NCBI GenBank assembly: GCA_002914845.1
Contig: JXTC01000316.1
Location: 303,967 to 367,966 of the forward strand
Direction of reading: 5' to 3'
Origin: Trema orientale
Lineage: Eukaryota; Streptophyta; Magnoliopsida; Rosales; Cannabaceae
DNA length: 64,000 bases
Shown piece after piece: positions 1 to 11,544 of this stretch; position 1 is the first letter of the stretch, and the number at the start of each line of letters is the position of its first letter. A program made the position numbers and the translations under genes. Below the pieces are notes generated by a model. That model ran no database searches, was not told the origin of the DNA, and saw only the letters and a program-made list of their open reading frames with translations.

Positions 1-119
1 TATCATCGAATATACTTACAATAACAACTTTTTCAAAAATTTAAAACGAAGTTGCTTTATAGCTAGAAGCACAACTGCCAAATATTAAAATAAAGGAAGA
101 CCTTTTAATTCATAAGTAC

Positions 120-1202
120 CTGTAAATTTCTCGCAGAAAGGCTATCATCTATAGTTGTCAGATGTCCATTGACAGTCGATGTAGCAGCAACTCTTGCCCG
201 TCTCCCTTGTATCAAAGCAGAAGCCTGACCGGAGAGCATATCAAACTGAGATTGCAAGCTCCTAAGTTGTCTCTGCAACTCTAATGCTTCAGTTCTATAG
301 GCCACAGTTGCATCCCTAAACAAAATAAAAGCCAATCAGATAACAACTCACACACAATTGCCCTTCATCCTCCCCCTATTGACACAATGCACTCCGTAAT
401 AGACGTTCTTGCACCAACAATTTCCTTCACCAATATTTCTTCAACCTATTCAGACTTGGATCAGGAATAGGGTTTGCTAATTGATTAATCAATTTCTAGA
501 TAAGAAATAGTTAAGTAGCATCAAAATGTACATTACCTAATGTCCTTTAATCCCTCTTCGGCTCCAAAAACCGCTTCTTGATTGTCTCTCCTAGATGCAA
601 AGGCTGAAATGCTATCATAAGCAAAGTCCAAGTCTTCCCCCTGCCCAGTCACGGAAATTAACCACCATTCATAATCTTTTTTTTAAAATTCACCTAAAAA
701 CCGCATCTCATTTTAATTTTCGGATTACAACTAACCTCAAGTAGCTTCCCCTCTTGAAGAAACTGCTCATACCTACAAACCAAATGGTAGATAATTACAA
801 CCAATGAATTACAATTCATACTATAAACAAATTCTAACAAACGCATTTCCATTAATTAACTTTTACTGCTACATTCCCATGGGTATTTTCAATTATCAAA
901 GCAAAGTTTTAAAGAGTCAGCGACAAATTCCCCGGATTTTCTCGGGAACCAAACACAGGGCAAGCAAAAGCAATGTAAGCTAGCGAGCGAGCGAGCGAGA
1001 GAGAGAGAGAAGGAGAGGAACGTTACTGCGAAAGCTCGGAGAGAGAAAGGACATTAGATTGGCGGAGGGAGGAGCAGATCCAGTCGAGGATGGGGCGTGC
1101 GTCATCGTATTGGAATGGCCATTCGAAGCTATCAGGGTCCAGTGCCTCAGCACCTTCATACCCCAATTCACCCAAAAGCGAGCACAATCTCGCTCCGCTC
1201 AT
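120..1202 (-). CDS. AUG3: AUGMIN subunit 3, 5' part (exons 1-4; gene continues past window start)
   Basis: Augmin is the eight-subunit complex that recruits gamma-tubulin to existing microtubules in spindle and phragmoplast; this is the plant counterpart of HAUS3. Exons read on the minus strand are 1202-1027, 772-736, 640-537 and 315-120, all with GT-AG borders and consistent phase. They give 171 N-terminal residues. The start begins [17 protein letters not shown] and is followed by [20 protein letters not shown], which I recognise as the conserved AUG3 N-terminus. Exon 4 ([20 protein letters not shown]) begins the coiled-coil region. The full protein is about 600 residues, so most of the gene lies beyond base 1. 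The start is the first ATG in a CT-rich leader. Identification rests on recalled family sequence; the match is strong over all four exons. Confidence 0.93.
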
Positions 1203-1882
1203 TCCCGATCTTCGGCCTCAATCTCCCTCACTATCTTCTTCTTCTTCTTCTTCTTCCTTTCAATTTCAAAATCTTGCAGAAAGAGACGATGAGGAGAATG
1301 TTTGGGGCGTTTTTCGGCTTTGGCGCCGGCTATAGGCCTCAGTGCCTCACCAAATCCCCATATACTTGCTTCTGATATAAATCTACGCGCATTGTTATGT
1401 TGTACCTTTTGTACAATCTTCTCCTTTAATTTTGAATTGCTTTGTCTTCACCCCATTAGCATATCCGTTAGGCTGGTTCATGGACAATTCTGTCTTTTCA
1501 ATACACAAGAGTTATTCTAACATTTGGTGTCGTGAGGTGGCAGCAAACTAATTTGTTTTACACACACATTTAACCGTTAATAAATTAGAGTTGTTCGTGT
1601 CACTATTTATGTGGATCTTAATCAATATTTAGAAAGAAATTGTGAGTTTAACCGCGATCAATTGAACACAATATGGCAGAATCAAGCGAATTCTGGGAGT
1701 AAACTACTAATTGTCGAGATATTTGTGTTATGTTTAGGTGAGATAGAATAAAGAAGAGTAACTGATGAATATTTTTAAATTTTTAAGAGAGTATATATTT
1801 AGTAGGATGATATTAGGTATTCCATCGAGGTATGTGAATTGCCATTATTCTTTTAGTTAGTGTATAAAAATTAAAACTTCTC
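1203..1882. other. AUG3 5' flank
   Basis: No second gene is visible. Next to the AUG3 start, in the presumed 5' UTR, is a short (TTC)n tract at about 1235-1258, which reads GAA on the coding strand. The remainder is AT-rich without recognisable elements. ORFs predicted here on the plus strand are antisense shadows of AUG3 exon 1. Confidence 0.5.
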
Positions 1883-2063
1883 TAAGGAGTGGCCGAAGTG
1901 GCAAGGCGCTCTACCTTAAGGCCTTCTCTTACTTAGGGAGGATGAGGTCAAGAGTTCGAACCCCCACGTCGTCCTTGGGAACCCAACCGAATAGGGATAG
2001 CTCTGATAAGTGATTCGCTCTACCGGATCTAATCCGCCATTTTTTATTATAAAAAAAAAAAAA
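1883..2063 (+). mobile_element. tRNA-derived SINE
   Basis: The 5' part resembles a tRNA. A polymerase III A-box-like TGGCCGAAGTGG lies at 1890-1901 and a B-box-like GAGTTCGAACC at 1952-1962, a spacing like that of a long-variable-arm (Leu/Ser type) tRNA. No complete cloverleaf with paired acceptor ends can be drawn. The tRNA-like head is followed by about 85 unrelated bases and ends in a run of 14 A. Flanking AAAACTTCTCT and AAAAATTCTCA could be a decayed target-site duplication. Head, body and A-tail together fit a plant SINE better than a tRNA gene. Confidence 0.7.
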
Positions 2064-2136
2064 ATTCTCACAAATAAATAATCACATTCACTTCCTTCAG
2101 GAAAATAATAATAATAATAATAATTACATTGATGCC

Positions 2137-2182
2137 AACATGTGTTGGGACTAAAATTTAACATGTGTTGGGACTAAAATTT
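2137..2182. repeat. Exact 23-bp tandem duplication
   Basis: Two identical 23-base units, 2137-2159 and 2160-2182, each beginning AACATGTGTTGGG, lie directly head to tail. An ATA microsatellite (about 2105-2123) lies just upstream. Exact identity suggests a recent slippage event. Confidence 0.85.
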
Positions 2183-2791
2183 TGATACAAATTTTGAGAT
2201 TAGTATTATTCTATTTAATATATTCAAAGGTACAGAGGCACGTCATACTACTCGAAAAGTATATCCTGTAAAACTTCGACAGTTTCTACGTTGTGATCCA
2301 TTTTGGGCCCCGGGCTCAAATATTGCCCAAAAAAGAATTAAGAAAGAGAGATTCAGATAAATTTTAGACGAACATACAACATAGCAAAACGGAATTACAG
2401 ATGTGCATTACATCTGCGAATGAAGACCTCTTGATAAACCATAGAAGGAAATAAGATATTGTGATGGTATACAGCTATAGTTTTTTCTTCCTTTTTTCCC
2501 CCCCTTTAAAATTCTCTTCTTGGGTGGGAAGCAAAACGGTGAAATGTTGTTAAGAATACTATCACGAATACTATCACCCCAAATTAAGCTCAAGAACTTG
2601 AAATCCTAAAGGATTTGGAAGCAAAACAACCAAATTAATCTGCACATGTCTCTGCCGCCAGTAACAGTAGTAGTGACTTCAAAAACAGTTGCTGGTTTAC
2701 CAGTAGAGGCAGCAAAGACGACGGAAAATAGCACACCATCGCAACTGAAATTCACAAGTCCCACATGTTTAGCGGGTCAAGATTTACTTTC
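2183..2791. other. Intergenic / 3' flank of the next minus-strand gene
   Basis: No coding region is seen. The part next to 2792 is presumably 3' UTR of the minus-strand gene that ends there. The rest is unremarkable. Confidence 0.4.
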
Positions 2792-4953
2792 TCAGTTCCT
2801 TTCATCCTGAGGAAAGTATCTCCGAGCATCAAAAGGCTGGTTACGATTCGAATTATGCGGATCCGAGGTAGCTCCTTCATGCATGGGTGCAAATGCTGCA
2901 ACACAAGTTTTTTAATCAAATTAGGGTTGTCTGCAGAAAATTCATTTTTATGGTTTTTGTAAGATTGCATAATATTTCTTTTCCCTTGTAGTGGATATTG
3001 TTATTCCCTCCCCCAGCATCAGTATGAATTCTCACGTGAATCGCTTTCAGAATCTCTAGAGATAAGACTTTTGAAGATGGGAGGTTCTCAAGTTCAGCAT
3101 ATATGACATGCTAGCCGAAAAAAATTCAAGCTTGCCCCTGAACTGGCTAGTTAGTAAAGTAAGCTATTAACAGAGTTAAGCCCAAGCTGCTACTGAATGT
3201 TGTTGAATTAGAGAACATATAGGACAAGTTCATCAACCATCAATATCCAAAGGATTACTTTGAGACTGTGAAAGCAAAAACACATTATAAATCATAAAGA
3301 AGAAACACCTGGCAACATATTCAACTAACCTTTCTCTCTCATTCTTTTCTCCCTGTCATACTCAAATTTGTCCCGAACAAGGCTGACCTTTTCCCAGGTA
3401 TCACCTTCGCTGCTCACGAAACTCCGGTCCTACAATCAAATACAAGTTAATTGAGGATTCGCATAAGATCTAAATATATTTTAGCACAAAGGTAATCCAA
3501 GCCATTGAACACAGCCTGATTCAATCTATTTTGTACACCATCACTTCAAGGTAATACAACAACAACGACAAAAATTATAAAGCAAGATATGACATGAGTT
3601 ACATCATCCAAGTCTGCAACTAGAACGAACAAATAACATTCGTTGGCCCAGCAAGGTATCTCAATCCACATCCAAAGCTTAAATTTTCATATGCCAGATT
3701 GTTTACTTGCTGAATTTCATATAGTACTATCGGAGTCTAAGAAACCTGAGGCGTGATTTATTTTGAATTCCATAAATTTTATGCTTTCCTGAACACTACA
3801 TTCTATAAACTTCAAAACCATTAATCAGTGACTACGTATTCAATGGCCATCAAAAATTAACAAAACAAGCTAATCCAGTATGCGTGATTCAAAATGTTGA
3901 AATAGCAATCAGAGTAGCCAATGTTGACCATCACAATTACTAGTCTCCAGACAATTAAACATGTTTTAGTTCGCATGCGTAACCTCAATTAGTCCCATTA
4001 TCTAAAATAACTTAAAACCCTACAGGGCCTTTAAACTAAATCTCATATTCTTAAACCACGAATATAAAACAAGAGTCATTCTCGTTTCTAGGTCCAATAC
4101 AAAAAGACAACTCTAGTTCAATCCAATTTATACCTTTAGTCGCTCGAAATTGGATGACCTACGCCTGGAATACCCACCAAAAAAAGGGAAAAAAACAAAA
4201 AAAAAAAAAAAACAAGAAAAGGGTTAGAATCTTGCAAGAATTGTCACATAAGCTTATAATCGAGCATTTCGTAATACAATAACAGCTTTTTGGCATTGTA
4301 ATTTAACGAGAAAGATTTAGTACACAAGATATGCTTATAGTAGAGAGTGGCACCACACTGACACTCCATAAGAATGGGGTTTGTGCAAACCTGTAGGGGG
4401 AAAAATCTTCATCGTCATCTTCAGCAGACTCGTAATTTGCGTGATCTTCGCCGTGTTTCTTGGAGTAACCCTCATCCCAGTACAGCCTTTCCCAGTTCTC
4501 TCTTAGCTCTTGATATAGCTCCATATACTTTTTGCACCAAGGCTCGTGCTCCTTTTAATACAATAAGCATACAGAGAAACAATTTCCTTCATTTTCTCAC
4601 CAACCAAACAGGAACAAAAAAATTAAAAAAAAACTAACCGATTCTTTGATAACGAGGCGAGTCCGGCGCATGAACTGCTCCCTAAGCTGCTTTCGACGCC
4701 TATTGGGAACGTTATCCCTAGGAAGGACGAAACGCTCACGTGAAGGCACGTGATCCCCAATCTCGTGAATTTCTCCGTCGACTATCCACCACTCTGAGTT
4801 CTCCTCAGCCCTCCTAGTCGCCACCGCCGGAGGCTTGCGCCGCCGCCTCGGTGGTCCGGGGTCGCTCCGGAACCACCGGAGTTGGTGAGCGGCGGAGCGG
4901 AGGAGGAGGCATTGAGGATGATAGGTCTGGAGTCGTTTTGCGAGGGACAGCAT
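2792..4953 (-). CDS. Unrecognised plant protein, probable mitochondrial import signal (5 exons)
   Basis: Exons on the minus strand are 4953-4639, 4551-4391, 4158-4134 (only 25 nt), 3429-3330 and 2895-2792. All have GT...AG borders, phase is kept throughout, and the product is 234 residues. ATG 4953 is preferred; a longer in-frame reading to 4965 would need a TTG start. The N-terminus (MLSLAKRLQTYHPQCLLLRS) is basic, hydroxylated and free of acidic residues, as in mitochondrial presequences. The middle is rich in Arg/Glu and aromatic residues, with an acidic stretch in exon 2 (ESAEDDDEDF). No catalytic motif or known domain is seen. Exons keep frame and there is no internal stop, so it looks like a working gene. 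The family is not recognised; a mitochondrial RNA- or ribosome-associated role would be a guess. Confidence 0.75.
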
Positions 4954-6148
4954 GAAGGCGCGCAATCAGAATCAGAATCAGAAGCAGAATCAGGGCTCTC
5001 TCGTGGCCGGGGGCTCTGGCACCGCCGGGGAGTCAAACCACAATCGTGGAGCCAAACCCAATCGGTGGGGACGAACAGAAAACGACAGACGAAAGAAAAA
5101 AACACACTAACAAAAAAACAACAGAGAAATAAAACGACAAGAGAGAAAAATAAAAAAAGACAGAAAAAAGCAAGAAAAACGAGAAAAAAAACAAAAAAAC
5201 ATGAATCACACGAAAAAAAACAAAAAAAAAAGCTTCCTATTTAACCAAATAAAAATGATATTAAGAACTAAGGGATAATTGCGCCAAAAAAAAAAAAAAA
5301 AAAAAACCTAAATTATGATTTTTCTACAATTTTAATCATTTTTTTTTTGGTACAAAGTAATTCCTATATATTTCAAATTTCTGCAAATTTTTACATTCTG
5401 TATACAAATTGAGTGATTTATGTTAGTTGTTTTAAGTTCTTTTCAATAGATTGTTTGTATTAGTCATGTATAAAATATGAAGGGTATATATTTACAATAT
5501 AAATGTTTACCACGGTTTACATTTTTCATTATAAATTTGACTTATGGTATACATTTTAAAATATGTGCTAATTTTTAAAGTAATTTTTATTTATGAAATA
5601 TAGACTACAATATATATTTAATGCAATAGTCTACGTTAAAAACGGGTAATAGTCTACATTTTATGTATAAAACAGCAATAGTCTACATTTCACCAAAAAC
5701 GGGTATTTATGAAAATATGGTTTTGAAAACGGTTATTTATGAACTTTTCTCTTTAAATTTTAATTATCAGCACAACACTTTGGCTTATCATACTTTGACA
5801 TCATGTCCAAGCCCATCAGACCTCTTAGACTTGTACATTCAGCAATAAGAAGAGAAATTTAGGTGGATGACCAATATTTTAAATTTGATTAAGTAGATGT
5901 CCGCTTTTAAAATTTTATAGCTAAATGTCCAGGTATATATATTTTTACACTTGGTGGATACATATATCTACCACTTTTAGTTACTGTACCGAAATGCACT
6001 GGGTATATAATTTTTTATACTTGATATATAAAATTTTATACTTGGTATATAAATATATATACTGGACATTTTGCTACAAAGGGACATTTACTGAAATTGG
6101 GCCTAAAATTTGGTCACATTTCTATAAACCCCCAATAAGAATCCAGTA
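4954..6148. other. AT-rich intergenic stretch
   Basis: The part next to 4953 is the upstream region of the minus-strand gene. A-rich runs occur at 5090-5230 and about 5285-5306. From 5460 to 6100 there are degenerate short repeats of the types TATACTTGGTATA and ATAGTCTAC, probably old transposon debris. Bases 5807-5848 resemble 7632-7675 in direct orientation. No gene is seen. Confidence 0.4.
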
Positions 6149-6158
6149 TCATTTCCAA

Positions 6159-7625
6159 GAGAAAAGGACATAGATAGAACTAGTTTGGCCCCTAGTTGAC
6201 ATTTTGAGGACTTGCAAGTTTTTTTGACATGGATAGGACCAACTTTTTGACTTGATGGAGAGAGAAATAAAAACATTCTAAAATTGCCATTCTTGCCATT
6301 TCTTTCTTCTCTTTTATTTCTTCTCTTTCTTCTATGCCATTTTACTTTATTTTCTCTATTATTGCAGTGTTCTTTCTTTCTCTCTCTCTCTACTATCTTT
6401 TGTTCAGATCGAAGTTTTAAGAAACCGGGAACAAATCAAAGCTTGTTTGTTAGAAATTGGGGAGCTTTGGTATTTGAGGGTTAGGTAAAATATGTATTCT
6501 ATTAAACAAAGGCTTTGATATTCTTTGATAATGACTCAATGACTTATCAACGTTTTGAAGGAGGTTTATAATAGTGATCTGGAAATTATTGTGCTGAAAT
6601 AATCTTTTGTTTTTTTGCTAAACTACTTATCTTTTTTGTAATAGTGTTCTAGACGTCATAGGTCAAGTAGTCCTTGACTACATGGTCAAGTAGTTCATGA
6701 CCTCATGGTAAGAATTATTTGACCTATAGTCAAGTACTACTTGACGTGAGATCAAGGACTATCTATCTGGCCTCAGGTCAGGTAATAATCAAGTAGTACT
6801 TGACCTGAGGTTAAGAATGACTATTTGATTTGAAACAACAGCCAACAAAAATATAAATGGGTACTTAGATATGCTATTCTTCTTCGACAATGGGGACTTA
6901 GATGGCAACTTTTTCGTCCTTTCCACTAACGTCGTGGCTAAAGATTTTGCCGACTCCTTTTATTTGGCTGATCTAGTTTTTGCCATTCTAGGACTTTATG
7001 TGCTCATTTAAATGAGAAAAATCAATCAAAGAGGTTAAATATTGACTTCGGTGAACGTTTTTTAAGTTTAAAGGCGGTTTTCATAGTCTGACATAAAGAA
7101 CTATGCATACTTAATGACAAATAAACCACAGTTCTGGTTGAAAAATAAAAAAAGCAAACATTAAGTTAAATCAACTAAATGAACTAATCGAGTAAACAAC
7201 ATATCAAGTTTTACTTGATCTAAGGTCAAGTACACTTGACCCCCTAGTCAGATAAATGATTCATGACTTCATGTAATTAAAAATTTGTCATGAGGTTAAG
7301 ATCCGTTTGACCCAAAGTTAAGAAGTATTTGACCTTAGGTCAAGTCGATCTTAACCTTTTCTGAGGTCAACTGGAACTTGACCTTTGCTGAGAATAAGTG
7401 GAGAAAAATTTACGGAGAAGTGAGTTGACGTTTGACCTTTGATGGGGTCATGTCAATCAAGGGTCATATCAATTTTTCTGTGGTCTTAGCTGAGGGTTTG
7501 GTTTGGGCATTTCAATCTTTTAACTTGCGTGGACCTCAGTGTTTGGTCCTATAAAACTTATTATTGGAGCTGGTCCTAAAAATGTCCATAAAAGATGAAA
7601 AGAGTCCTATCCATGTCCTTTTCTC
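6159..7625. mobile_element. Non-autonomous MULE-like element, 1.47 kb, 10-bp target duplication
   Basis: Left end GAGAAAAGGACATAGATAG and right end (reverse complement) GAGAAAAGGACATGGATAG form terminal inverted repeats differing at one of 19 bases. The element is flanked by identical TCATTTCCAA at 6149-6158 and 7626-7635. A 9-11 bp duplication with long inverted ends is typical of Mutator-like elements. No transposase ORF is present inside, so it would depend on another copy. A shorter relative with the same ends lies at 30486-30731. Confidence 0.85.
6640..7440. repeat. Internal array of TCAAG/CTTGA palindromic motifs
   Basis: Inside the MULE-like element many degenerate copies of GGTCAAGTAGTNCTTGACC occur in both orientations, for example around 6660-6810 and 7200-7385. 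Each is a short imperfect palindrome, giving a strongly self-complementary interior. Similar internal arrays can act as transposase-binding sites in other elements; that role here is inference. Confidence 0.65.
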
Positions 7626-8932
7626 TCATTTCCAAGCCTATCAGTTTCTCTTGGACTTTTATATTCAACAACAAGTATGTGAGTGGACTAGTAAGTCCTT
7701 TAATAGGAGTTTATTGCTTATAATTAGGACTACACAAAATCACCAAATTTCTGACCCGTCCGCCCGACCCGAACGAACCCGACCCAAAAATCGGGTTTAA
7801 TAACCGAATCTGAAAATTCTGGTTTTACCCGACCCGATTGTTTGAAATTCGGTTCGGGTTCGGTTGTTAATTATTTGAGGTCGGGTTCGGTGAACCCGAC
7901 CTGAAAGAACGTCCGTTTTCATTCTATATAAATATATATATTTAGAAAAAAAAACCCTAATCCTAATGTATCACTAACTTATGCCCTACCCCTCCTTCTC
8001 ATTGCTCAGCCAACATTCACTCAAAGTCCCACAGTTTCAAGACTCTCTCAGGTTCTCAACTGAAGATCTCTCTCTCTCACGGTTACCTCACACTCTCTCT
8101 CTCGCTCAACTCGCCGCAGCTGCCAGCTGACACTCACAGGACAACCATACCACACCCCTCTCAGACCTCACCCTCTTGCTCAACCCGCCAGTGCCAGGTA
8201 TAACTTTCCCCCGAAAAGCCTCTGGAAATTTTTCCGATGGTCATCCCTCTCTGGCTCTCTCTATCTGTAGCTTTTTTTTTTTTCAAATAATGTATGATTA
8301 TATATAGTCATTGTTTTCAGTGTTCCCTCTCGCTCAGTCAGTCTTTGCATATCACCAGCGGTCACTACCTGTGATTTACTTACCTCACTGGCCACAGGCC
8401 ACCGCTAACCAGTCGGTCCAGCCCCTCTTCTAGTCTCGGATCTGAGGTGACTTCCTCGCTTCCTCATTTTTAAGTTTGTGAGTAAGAATTCTTGTCTGCT
8501 AGTGGTGTGGTGAGTCATTATTGAGTCATTATCTGTGAATAAGAGAGCTTGTGCAGGTCACTTGATGACATTAATTATTGGTATTGTCTTGATAGTAGTT
8601 CTTCTTATTCTTGTGAACTTATTAATTGTGACTATATAAGCTGAGAAATGGAATGGAATAATACTTTGCCCAAAAAAAATTGAGTTTTAAAATTAGTTAT
8701 TAAATTTTAGCCAAAAAAATTGAGTTTTATTATATGAAAAAAATGGAATAATATTTTGCTATCGTCAATCCCTTTAGTATAATGGTATCAACTATCATAG
8801 ATTCATAGTATAGTAGTATTTGGTATATTTATTTGTTTATTCATGTATTTGAACTTTATGATGTATACTTGGTTTTGAACTTATAGTCTTTAAGAGATTG
8901 TTGAGTTGTGTTCACATTATTAATGTAAGGTT

Positions 8933-10090
8933 ATGGAAGAAGCAGCGGACACCCCTTCCGAAATCCCAACCCAAAATGAAACCAAAAGAGCTAGTAGAAA
9001 GAGAGGGAGACCACCTACAGTTCCTAAGAAAGGTTCCTCCATTTGGGAGCATTTTACAAAANNNNNNNNNNNNNNNNNNTGTGTGAAGGAGGAGGGTATT
9101 GAGTGTAAAGGTCTCTTGTGTTTAGATGTTCCAACTAGGTGGAATTCTACGTTTTTGATGTTGGATTGTGCTTTGAAGTTTCAAAAAGTATTTGAGAGGA
9201 TGGAATCCGATGCTAACTACATGAAATATTTTGAAGAAGTTAACAAGGATGGGAATAAAAAGGATGGCCCACCTAGTGAAAATGATTGGGAAAATGCAAA
9301 GATTTTTGTAAAGTTTCTAGAGACTTTTTATGAGGTGACTATGAAGTTTAGGGTTCAATCTATGTGACTTCTAATAGGTATTTCATTGAAATTACCAGAA
9401 TTCAAGAAGAGTTGTATACTTTGGCATTTGATGAGGATGAAGATAGTTTATTGGTGTGCATGGCTAAGGGGATGTGGTCAAAATATGATGATTATTGGGG
9501 TCAAATTGAAGATGATTCCAAATCCAATGAGGGCCTACTAATTGCTCTTGTACTTGACCCACGTTACAAATTTGCGTATCTAGGCCATTGTTTTTAAAGC
9601 TTTTCATGATGCAAATACTTGCGTTGAAATGGTAAAAAAAGTTGAGGGCACATTACGTAGGTTATTTGATTCCTATAATGAAATATTTTTCGGGGTAATA
9701 TCTTCTAATTCGCAAGTTCCGGTGCAACAATCCCAACTTAGCATATCTACAAATATGGGTGGGAGACTTGGTGGGCGAAGTAGTAGGTTGCATTCTTCAT
9801 TTGTGCAACAACGACGTGAATTAGATAGAGGGAAGACCAAGAATGAGGTTGATAGGTATATTTCAGAAGTTCCTGAGGATGTGATTGAGGGTTCTAATTA
9901 TGATGTGTTGAAATGGTGGGCGAACAATGAATGCAAGTTCCCGGTCTTAGCTCTCATTGCTCGTGATGTATTTGCGGTTCCAGTGACAACCGTTTCTTCT
10001 GAGGCTGCATTTTCGATTGGTGGACGCATCCTTGATCCTTTTAGGAGCTCTTTGAGTCCTAAAACGGTGGAGGCCTTAATTTGTCTGTAA
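8933..10090 (+). pseudogene. hAT transposase (RICESLEEPER-like), frameshifted and gapped
   Basis: The reading begins at ATG 8933 with a basic GRPP motif and SIWEHFTK, the usual lead into a BED zinc finger. The finger and the first part of the catalytic region are lost in the N run. After the gap come DVPTRWNSTFLML, ALVLDPRYK and the C-terminal dimerisation segment ending SSEAAFSIGGRILD...LSPKTVEALICL, all diagnostic of hAT transposases. Lesions: a 1-nt frameshift near 9346-9363, another 1-nt frameshift near 9592, and a TAA at 10088-10090 shortly followed by TAG. These two stops sit where the family normally has Gln-Asn-Trp, consistent with C-to-T and G-to-A changes. No transposase can be made from this copy. 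Confidence 0.88.
9062..9079. other. Assembly gap (18 N)
   Basis: Run of N inside the hAT transposase. By comparison with the family, several hundred bases encoding the BED finger and N-terminal catalytic region are probably missing, so 18 is a placeholder and not a measured size. Confidence 0.9.
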
Positions 10091-10439
10091 AACTAGTTGA
10101 GTGAAACACATCAACCAATTGTCGTGAAGAACTATATGGATGAGTCAGAAGTGTTTGAGACATCGGAGAACCTTGAGATAGGTAATTTTCACTATTTTTA
10201 TTTGTTTGTGTTTCTTAATAAGTGCCAATTAACATATTATTTGTATCATTGTATTTTAATTAATGCTTTATTTTATGATTTTAGAAATGTCTACTACTCT
10301 CACGCTCAGTACCTCAGCAAATATTGGAAGCCAAGATGGCCACCTATTTGTGTGAATTGTGATTATGGATGAATCTGAAGTATTTGAGACATCAGAGAAT
10401 TTTGAGATATGTAATTTTTCTAATGTTATTTGTTTGTAT

Positions 10440-10670
10440 TTCTTAATGGACTTTGGGTTATGGACTTTTTATGGTTCTATGTCTTTTAAGATTTTATGGA
10501 CTTTTTATGTTTCTATGTTTATTGACTATTGTTATTGACTTTTTATGGTTCTATGTTTTTTAGATTTTATGGACCTTTTATGTTTCTATGTTTATTGACT
10601 ATGTTATGGACTTTTATGGTTCTATATTTCTCAAATTTTATGGACTTTTTATGTTTCTATGTTTATCATA
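10440..10670. repeat. AT-rich minisatellite within the hAT element
   Basis: Repeated units of the kind GGACTTTTTATGGTTCTATG, alternating with ATTGACTATGTT, occupy this stretch downstream of the transposase. A nearby 55-bp segment is also duplicated (about 10137-10190 and 10366-10420, beginning TGGATGAGTCAGAAG and TGGATGAATCTGAAG). No coding function is seen. Confidence 0.7.
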
Positions 10671-11544
10671 TGATTACAAGAAAAGATAAAAAGCTTTTAG
10701 TTTATACTTTAAACTTTAAGGTTAAAATAAAAAGAATGTTTTTGAAACTAAGCATTTGAAAAAATGCCCAAGTAACTTCTGAGAGTTTGGCATAGATGTG
10801 AATTTTATTAAAAAAATGGACCAGAAGCATTTTTTAAACACTGAAAAGGCCCAAATATGAAACTGTCCAAAAATGACACACTCATACCCACCTCGACCCG
10901 AACTATACCCGACTCGACATATAACCGCATCTAAACCCGAAAACCGATACCCGACTCGAAACCTGAAAACCGACACCATTCGGTTCGGTTACGGTTATGC
11001 AATTCTATGTACCCGAACCCAAAAACCCGAAAAGTGAAAACCCGACTAGCATCATTTCGGTTACGGTTATATAGTTTTGCTTATCCGAACTCGATTACCC
11101 GAACCCCAAAACTCGAAAACCCGACACCCGACCCGATGTGCACCCCTACTTATAATACTACTTCTTTTTATTGTATATAATTCTTTTTCAAACTCTTAGT
11201 AGGGGCTTCAGCCTCCAATTGGCTTCGTACCTAGGTGAAAGAAAGTGGAAAGAATATAGTTAGAATATCTACTTTATCACTTAAGTGGACATCTGCCTCC
11301 CAAAATATCTCAAATTATGGAAAGATTGAAAGTTAGTTAAAGTTGAGGATTTGAAATCTCTTCCTTTCTACTAAACAACCATCGTACCTCAAATCTATCT
11401 AATAATCTCCTGACCTCTCTTCTTTCTTCCACTTCTCCCTCGTACCAAACATACTCTTTTCTTTTTCTTCATTAGAAATCATTTATATATATATAATTAT
11501 ATATATGTTTTGAAAATAATAATAACAAAACATAAAGGATATAT

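Larger units (their letters stand above)
7725..11148 (+). mobile_element. Complete hAT-superfamily transposon, decayed, 8-bp target duplication
   Basis: The element is flanked by exact CTTATAAT at 7717-7724 and 11149-11156. It begins TAGGACTACACAAAATC and, on the opposite strand, ends TAGGGGTGCACATCGG, giving an imperfect terminal inverted repeat. Both subterminal zones are crowded with CCCGAC/GGGTTCGG motifs (7745-7910 and 10880-11140), as expected of hAT subterminal transposase-binding repeats. A broken transposase gene runs left to right at 8933-10090. Length is 3424 bp as assembled, but a run of N at 9062-9079 means the true length is greater. Confidence 0.92.

Noticed and set aside
1886..1975. 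tRNA gene candidate
   Set aside because: A and B boxes are present but the acceptor stem does not pair and an A-tailed body follows, so it is better explained as a SINE.
4882..5244. 120-codon plus-strand frame with Lys-rich tail
   Set aside because: Antisense to exon 1 of the minus-strand gene, then runs into A-rich sequence; an artefact of composition.
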